Of a stretch of DNA of 10,515 nucleotides, positions 6,585 to 10,515 are shown piece by piece. A program made the translations under genes and the position numbers. Position 1 is the stretch's first letter. Every line of letters begins with the position of its first letter. The notes under the pieces were generated by a model. That model did not search any database. It saw nothing but the letters and a program-made list of their open reading frames with translations, and was not told the DNA's origin. Origin of the DNA: Candidatus Eisenbacteria bacterium. GTDB lineage: Bacteria; Eisenbacteria; RBG-16-71-46; JAFGJU01. The stretch lies in assembly GCA_026388185.1 (NCBI GenBank), contig JAPLKG010000007.1, forward strand, positions 1-10,515, in the 5' to 3' direction.

Positions 6585-7949
6585 TTGACAGTCAAAACAA
6601 GTACGCGAGAAACTAGGATCTTCATGCGAAAAACCAGGACTCTGCCCGGCCCCAAGGCCAAGAGGCTCATAGCAAGGGACACGCTTTGCATGTCCAAATC
6701 GTACACTCGCGTCTATCCTCTCGTTGTGGAAAGGGGTAGCGGCGTGTGGCTTTGGGACGTGGATGGAAACCGGTTTCTTGACTTCACCGCCGGCATAGCG
6801 GTCTGCGCGACGGGGCACAGCCATCCTCGGGTGGTCAACGCCGTGAAGGAACAGGTGTCACGCTTCCTTCACATGTCGGGGACCGATTTCTATTACGCCG
6901 CGGAGATCAACGTCGCAGAGAAACTCTCCGAGATCACGCCCGGTAAGTTCCACAAGCGTGTCTTTCTCACCAATTCCGGCGCCGAGGCCGTCGAAGCGGC
7001 GTTAAAATTGTGTCTTTACCAGACGCGTCGTCCGCAAGTCATAGCCTTCTACGGCGCGTTTCACGGTCGAACGATGGGTGCACTCTCCCTCACCGCAAGC
7101 AAGGCCGTGCAGAGAAAGCACTTCTCCCCGTTCCTTGCCAACGTGACGCACGTGCCGTATGCAGACTGTTTCCACTGCGCCTACAATCTCAAGTATCCGT
7201 CGTGTGATTTCGCCTGCGTCAATTTCATCGAGGAAGTGGTGTTTCACAAGTGCACGGCGCCGGAGGACGTCGCCGCCATTTTCGTTGAGCCCATACAGGG
7301 AGAGGGAGGATACATCATCCCGCCCGACGGCTATCACAAACGTCTAAAGAAGTTGACGGAAAAATACGGCATTCTCTTTGTCGCGGACGAAATACAATCC
7401 GGTATGGGAAGGACGGGCAAGATGTTCGCGATCGAACACTGGAACGTCGTGCCCGACGTCATCGCCGTCGCCAAGGGGCTCGCCTCCGGTCTTCCCATCG
7501 GCGCTGCCGTGGCTCGCTCCGTCCTCATGGATTGGGAGCCGGGCGCACACGGTAGCACGTTCGGCGGGAATCCGGTCAGCTCCGCCGCGGCCCTCGCCAC
7601 CATATCCTTGCTCGAAGAAGGACTTGTCGAGAACGCTTCGCGAGTGGGAGCCTTTCTCTTGGAGTCTCTCAAGGACATGGAAAAGAGGCACCGCATCCTC
7701 GGGTGGGTGAGGGGAAAGGGTCTCATGATAGGCATGGAGATTCTGAAGACTCGCGGAAGCAAAGAAGGGAATCCGGACAAGCGCAATTCGCTCGTGCGCC
7801 GTTGCTTTGAAAAGGGGCTTCTCGTTCTTCCTTGCGGAGAGAGCGCCCTGAGATTCTCACCGCCTCTGGTGGTTTCGAAGAAAGAAGCCGAGCTGGCGCT
7901 GGAGATATTCGAGGAAGCCCTCACGGAAATCGAGAAAAAGAAAGACTGA
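6585..7949 (+). CDS. Class III PLP aminotransferase (GABA/ornithine omega-aminotransferase-like)
   Basis: A 454-aa fold-type I PLP enzyme that moves an amino group, usually from an omega-amino acid, to a 2-oxo acid. Visible family marks: N-terminal P-G-P-K-A (21-25), W-D-V-D-G-N at 57-62, cofactor-phosphate-binding N130-S-G-A-E-A, G157-A-F-H-G-R-T-M-G, E235-P-I-Q-G-E-G-G, D268-E-I-Q-S-G-M-G-R-T-G with Asp268 contacting the pyridine nitrogen, Schiff-base Lys297 in V-A-K-G-L, and T325-F-G-G-N-P. The overall pattern recalls the archaeal acetylornithine/GABA aminotransferase-like group, which also includes ornithine aminotransferase and amino-acid racemase activities, so substrate and even reaction type stay open. 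An unusual cysteine quartet, C195-x2-C198-x8-C207-x3-C211, lies after the F-H-G-R-T segment. TTG 6585 is supported by an ideal AAGGAG; ATG 6624 would remove 13 residues. Neighbouring dehydrogenase and acyl-CoA ligase genes point to amino-acid catabolism. Confidence 0.9.
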   Translation: MTVKTSTRETRIFMRKTRTLPGPKAKRLIARDTLCMSKSYTRVYPLVVERGSGVWLWDVDGNRFLDFTAGIAVCATGHSHPRVVNAVKEQVSRFLHMSGTDFYYAAEINVAEKLSEITPGKFHKRVFLTNSGAEAVEAALKLCLYQTRRPQVIAFYGAFHGRTMGALSLTASKAVQRKHFSPFLANVTHVPYADCFHCAYNLKYPSCDFACVNFIEEVVFHKCTAPEDVAAIFVEPIQGEGGYIIPPDGYHKRLKKLTEKYGILFVADEIQSGMGRTGKMFAIEHWNVVPDVIAVAKGLASGLPIGAAVARSVLMDWEPGAHGSTFGGNPVSSAAALATISLLEEGLVENASRVGAFLLESLKDMEKRHRILGWVRGKGLMIGMEILKTRGSKEGNPDKRNSLVRRCFEKGLLVLPCGESALRFSPPLVVSKKEAELALEIFEEALTEIEKKKD

Positions 7950-7983
7950 CCGGGCAGGGTTCACTCCACCGCTGCAGGCGCTC

Positions 7984-7988
7984 AGGAG
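7984..7988 (+). promoter_or_regulatory. Shine-Dalgarno that sets the sucC TTG start
   Basis: AGGAG is 8 nt before TTG 7997. It supports this start over an in-frame ATG at 7832 that lies deep inside the aminotransferase gene. Translation from TTG begins with L-Y-E-Y-E-G-K-E-L, the normal N-terminus of SucC proteins. Confidence 0.75.
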
Positions 7989-7996
7989 AAACTCTA

Positions 7997-9214
7997 TTGA
8001 GACTCTACGAATACGAGGGCAAGGAGCTCTTCAAGAGGGAGTCGATACCGATTCCGAAGGGCAGGCTTGCCACCGATGCAGAATCGGCTCTCAAGGCTTC
8101 GGAAGACATGGGCCTTCCCGTCGTGCTGAAGGCTCAGGTCCTCACGGGTGGGCGCGGCAAGGCCGGAGGGGTGAAGATCGCCCGAACGCAAGAAGAGGCT
8201 TTGAGGTGTGCGAAGGAACTCTTTGACCTGAAAATATCGGGCTTTCCCGTAGAGAAACTCCTGGTTGAGGAGTGTCTAGGCATAGAGAGAGAACTCTACC
8301 TGGGAATAAGTATAGACAGGGTTCGTTATCGCCTTGCCGTGATAGGATGCCCCGAGGGTGGCGTCGAGATCGAAGAGACGGCGCGGGCTTTCCCCGAGAA
8401 GATAAAGAGAGTGGACCTCAAGGTCACGGAGGAGATGCTGCCGCATCAGGCGATTTTCCTCGCCAAGGGTTTGGGCCTCGGGGGCGCGCACTTACGGCCT
8501 GCGACCGACACGATACTCAAGCTCGTTCGGGTCTTCAGGCGCTACGAGGCCAAGCTTGCCGAGATAAACCCTCTCGTGCTTACAAGAGAAGGGAAACTCG
8601 TCGCCGCTGACGCCAGAATGAGCGTTGACGAGGACGCCCTCTTCCGCCATCCCGAGCTCTCGGAAATGGGCATAGAGAAGCGCCACGAAGAAGGTGAGCT
8701 CACTGAGAGGGAAAAGAAGGCCAGGGAAAACGGAATTCCCTACCTCGACCTTGACGGTGACATAGGAATGTTTCCCGGTGGGGCGGGCTTCGGCATAATG
8801 GGAATCGATTTTCTCAATTTCTACGGTGGAAGACCCGCCAACTTCATGGATTCGGGTGGCGGTCCCACTCCCGAAAGACTCGCCAAGATGCTCGAGCTTC
8901 TCGAAGACAACCCCAACGTAGTAGCGATATTCGGCGCAAGGTTCGGCGGCATCTCCAGGTGTGACGACTTTGCCAGAGGGGTCGTCATGTTCCTCAAGGA
9001 AAAGGGCCTCACAAAACCGATGGCCATGAGAATGACCGGCAACATGTGGCAGGAGGGCGTGCGGATTTTTGAGGAAGCCAGGAAGGAGAATCCCGCACTC
9101 TTCACTAACATAGAAATCTATGGAATCGAGACGCCCATCGAAGACGTGGCCAAGAGAGCAATTGAACTTGCCAAGACAAAGAAAGAAGGAGCTCGCGGTG
9201 GCCATTCTCGTTGA
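7997..9214 (+). CDS. sucC: Succinate--CoA ligase (ADP-forming) family, beta subunit
   Basis: A 405-aa ATP-grasp subunit that, with the alpha subunit encoded next, interconverts acyl-CoA, ADP and phosphate with carboxylate, CoA and ATP; the usual substrate is succinate in the TCA cycle. The N-terminus L3-Y-E-Y-E-G-K-E-L is typical. The ATP-grasp region has V44-L-K-A-Q-V, G51-G-R-G-K-A-G-G-V-K and A188-E-I-N-P-L-V plus A204-D-A. The C-terminal Rossmann-like half has G261-G-A-G, G277-G-x-P-A-N-F-x-D-x-G-G-G and F316-G-G-I-S-R-C-D. It is somewhat longer than the E. coli protein (388 aa). Differences from E. coli include G-G-A-G for N-G-A-G and G-I-S-R for G-I-V-R near the carboxylate-binding loop, so the true acid may not be succinate. 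The TTG start follows AGGAG at 8 nt. The gene overlaps sucD by 17 bp, consistent with translational coupling. Confidence 0.9.
   Translation: MRLYEYEGKELFKRESIPIPKGRLATDAESALKASEDMGLPVVLKAQVLTGGRGKAGGVKIARTQEEALRCAKELFDLKISGFPVEKLLVEECLGIERELYLGISIDRVRYRLAVIGCPEGGVEIEETARAFPEKIKRVDLKVTEEMLPHQAIFLAKGLGLGGAHLRPATDTILKLVRVFRRYEAKLAEINPLVLTREGKLVAADARMSVDEDALFRHPELSEMGIEKRHEEGELTEREKKARENGIPYLDLDGDIGMFPGGAGFGIMGIDFLNFYGGRPANFMDSGGGPTPERLAKMLELLEDNPNVVAIFGARFGGISRCDDFARGVVMFLKEKGLTKPMAMRMTGNMWQEGVRIFEEARKENPALFTNIEIYGIETPIEDVAKRAIELAKTKKEGARGGHSR
9186..9191 (+). promoter_or_regulatory. Internal Shine-Dalgarno for sucD within sucC
   Basis: AAGGAG lies 6 nt before GTG 9198 and inside the last codons of sucC. 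It fixes the sucD start at this GTG rather than an in-frame upstream ATG at 9120. It also implies that ribosomes finishing sucC help start sucD, which would keep the two subunits in balance. Confidence 0.8.
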
Positions 9215-10064
9215 CGAAAATAGCAGGGTGGTAGTGCAGGGGATTACGGGTGGGGCAGGAAGCTTCCACACAAAACGGATGCTCGAGTACGGCACCAAGG
9301 TCGTCGCAGGGACGTCGCCGGGAAAGGCCGGCCAGAATGTGGAGGGGGTGCCCGTGTTTGACACGATGGCCGAGTGCGTTGAAGCAACCCGCGCCAACGT
9401 TTCGGTGATTTTCTTGCCCGCGCAGTTTGTTCTCGACGGGGCCGTCGAAGCCATCAGGGCAGGCATAAAGGTCGTTGTGGTCGTGCCGGAGCACATACCG
9501 CTCGTGGACATGATGAAGATAAGACAGGAAGCCAGAGAGGCGGGTGCTCTCGTCATCGGCGGTAACACGGCAGGCATAATAAGCCCGGGAAAGGCCAACG
9601 TGGGAATAATGCCCGACATTGCCTTCAGGCCTGGAAGAGTGGGCACCGTGTCCCGCTCGGGCTCGCTCACTTATTACGTGGCAGACACACTGTCCAGCTC
9701 CGGCTTCGGGGAGACGACCTGCGTCGGATTGGGCGGGGACCCGATTCTCGGCACGACCTTTGAAGAGGTACTCGATCTCTTTGACAAAGATCCTCACACG
9801 CGTGCGGTCGTGCTTGTGGGCGAGATTGGCGGCGTATACGAAGAGATGGCCCCTCCTCGAATAGCCACCATGACGAAGCCCGTTCTCGCAATGGTGGCAG
9901 GCGTTCACGCCCCACGAGGAAAGCGAATGGGACACGCGGGGGCAATAATAGAAGGGACGATGGGGACGGCGAAGGAGAAACTGAGAGCCCTTGAAGAAGC
10001 GGGAGCCCACATAGCCCGCACCTTTCTTGATATTCCTCTAATTCTCACTAGACTGGGAGTCTGA
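9198..10064 (+). CDS. sucD: Succinate--CoA ligase (ADP-forming) family, alpha subunit
   Basis: A 288-aa subunit, almost the length of E. coli SucD (289 aa). It binds CoA and carries the phosphohistidine that relays phosphate between acyl phosphate and ADP. The CoA-binding Rossmann domain opens with V13-Q-G-I-T-G-G-A-G and F23-H-T-K, followed by V36-A-G-T-S-P-G-K-A-G and V52-P-V-F-D-T. Further family blocks are V95-V-P-E-H-I-P, G122-N-T-A-G-I-I-S-P-G, S152-R-S-G-S-L-T-Y and V176-G-L-G-G-D-P. The active-site histidine is His246 in G241-K-R-M-G-H-A-G-A, the same number as in E. coli. The GTG start is set by an AAGGAG within sucC, and the first 17 bp overlap that gene. The asparaginase gene starts about 14-23 bp after its stop. 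Subunit identity is near certain; the acid used depends on the beta subunit. Confidence 0.95.
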   Translation: MAILVDENSRVVVQGITGGAGSFHTKRMLEYGTKVVAGTSPGKAGQNVEGVPVFDTMAECVEATRANVSVIFLPAQFVLDGAVEAIRAGIKVVVVVPEHIPLVDMMKIRQEAREAGALVIGGNTAGIISPGKANVGIMPDIAFRPGRVGTVSRSGSLTYYVADTLSSSGFGETTCVGLGGDPILGTTFEEVLDLFDKDPHTRAVVLVGEIGGVYEEMAPPRIATMTKPVLAMVAGVHAPRGKRMGHAGAIIEGTMGTAKEKLRALEEAGAHIARTFLDIPLILTRLGV

Positions 10065-10087
10065 AACAGGCTCGTGGCGTGCCCGAT

Positions 10088-10515
10088 ATGAATTCGCCGA
10101 TCATATGCGAAGTGTTCCGTTCATCTCAGAAGGGAGACGTTCCGGAAAGTCTCCACAGGGGGCACGTCGCTGTCGTTGATGACGGTGGCAGACTACTCTT
10201 CTCCACCGGCAATCCGTTTTTTCAAACCTTCGCAAGAAGCGTTCTGAAACCCTTCCAACTTGTCGCCGTCAGTGAATCGGGCGCCGCCGACCATTTCTCT
10301 TTCTCAAACAAAGAACTCGCAATCATGGCCGGTTCGCACAGCGGGAGTGCGGCGCATCTGGAGGTCGTGCAGGGAATCCTGTCCAAAATCGGGCTCGACG
10401 AGGACGCGCTCGAGTGCGGAAGCCATCAACCTCGTGATCCCGAGCAGAGCAGGCTCATCAACGAAGGAACACGCCGCCTCTGTCAACTTCACTACAACTG
10501 TTCTGGAAAGAACTC
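10088..10515 (+). CDS. L-asparaginase II, R. etli AnsA-type (5' part, cut by window edge)
   Basis: The first 142 codons of a gene running off the right edge. The protein matches the layout of the asparaginase II family (Rhizobium etli type, unrelated to the E. coli enzymes), which hydrolyses asparagine to aspartate and ammonia. Visible marks are E8-V-F-R-S, E20-S-L-H-R-G, a Ser-x-x-Lys pair in R50-S-V-L-K-P-F (Ser51, Lys54), G82-S-H-S-G, L108-E-C-G-S-H-x-P and C138-S-G-K141. In the R. etli enzyme the equivalent Ser/Lys pair is catalytic and the Cys and Lys of C-S-G-K bind zinc. The residue after this Lys is Asn, where I recall His in relatives. ATG 10088 lacks a clear Shine-Dalgarno; in-frame GTG 10079, 8 nt after AGG, is a good alternative. 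It closely follows sucD and is probably in the same operon. Confidence 0.87.
   Translation, partial: MNSPIICEVFRSSQKGDVPESLHRGHVAVVDDGGRLLFSTGNPFFQTFARSVLKPFQLVAVSESGAADHFSFSNKELAIMAGSHSGSAAHLEVVQGILSKIGLDEDALECGSHQPRDPEQSRLINEGTRRLCQLHYNCSGKN

Noticed and set aside
7832-7996. N-terminal extension of sucC from an in-frame ATG
   Set aside because: It would overlap the aminotransferase by 118 bp, has no homology-like content, and the TTG at 7997 has an AGGAG and gives the standard SucC N-terminus.
9120-9197. N-terminal extension of sucD from an in-frame ATG
   Set aside because: The extra 26 residues are the out-of-frame sucC end; GTG 9198 has an ideal Shine-Dalgarno and gives the normal SucD length.
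8492-9670. Long open frame on the - strand (392 codons) opposite sucC/sucD
   Set aside because: It lies wholly antisense to two well-conserved genes with intact catalytic motifs; its peptide has no recognisable domain. Such mirror frames are common in GC-rich coding DNA.
9105-10010. Open frame on the - strand (301 codons) opposite sucD
   Set aside because: Antisense shadow of sucD; the peptide is rich in His/Arg/Ser with no family motif.
1-10515. Search by eye for tRNA/rRNA, CRISPR arrays, transposases, phage genes, toxin-antitoxin pairs or restriction systems
   Set aside because: None seen; every gap is under 200 bp and no repeat arrays or mobile-element genes appear.

Overview
The window reads as a bacterial chromosome segment of moderately high GC with every recognisable gene on the + strand. 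It has two parts: a surface/secreted-protein block (1-4919) and an amino-acid catabolism block (about 5032 to the right edge). The proteins of the left block combine lipoprotein signals, beta-sandwich (Fn3/Ig-like) repeats and C-terminal FlgD-like or type-A-sorting-like domains. That style is common in the FCB superphylum and neighbouring uncultured phyla such as Eisenbacteria, Krumholzibacteriota, Latescibacterota and WOR-3-like lineages. This placement is an inference from protein style, not from a marker gene.

Left block: the window opens inside the 3' end of a secreted protein with a C-terminal FlgD-like domain (1-162). A perfect 16-bp stem terminator with a U-run follows (187-227), with a possible TTGACA box behind it. 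Two consecutive lipoproteins come next (359-1858 and 1872-3872), only 13 bp apart, both built of repeats with a W-x-x-D-x-D-G-x-V signature. The second also carries a C-terminal alpha/beta domain of uncertain identity. A signal-peptide protein ending in a sorting-type C-terminal domain (3990-4919) closes the block, followed by a hairpin with a short T-run (4951-4994).

Right block: an aldehyde dehydrogenase (5032-6528), a class III PLP aminotransferase (6585-7949), the beta and alpha subunits of an ADP-forming acyl-CoA ligase of the succinyl-CoA synthetase family (7997-9214 and 9198-10064, overlapping by 17 bp), and the start of a Rhizobium etli-type L-asparaginase (10088 to the edge). Tight spacing, shared strand and strong Shine-Dalgarno sequences suggest one operon. 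Read together they resemble a GABA-shunt-like route: omega-amino acid to semialdehyde (aminotransferase), to acid (aldehyde dehydrogenase), to or from acyl-CoA with substrate-level phosphorylation (SucCD). Asparagine deamidation would feed the same amino-acid pool. An ornithine-to-glutamate route (ornithine aminotransferase plus pyrroline-5-carboxylate dehydrogenase) fits the first two genes nearly as well.

I see no RNA genes, CRISPR arrays, transposases, phage genes or long repeats. I do not see a convincing new system. The points most worth a second look are a Cys4 motif in the aminotransferase, substituted carboxylate-loop positions in SucC, and the tandem lipoprotein pair.
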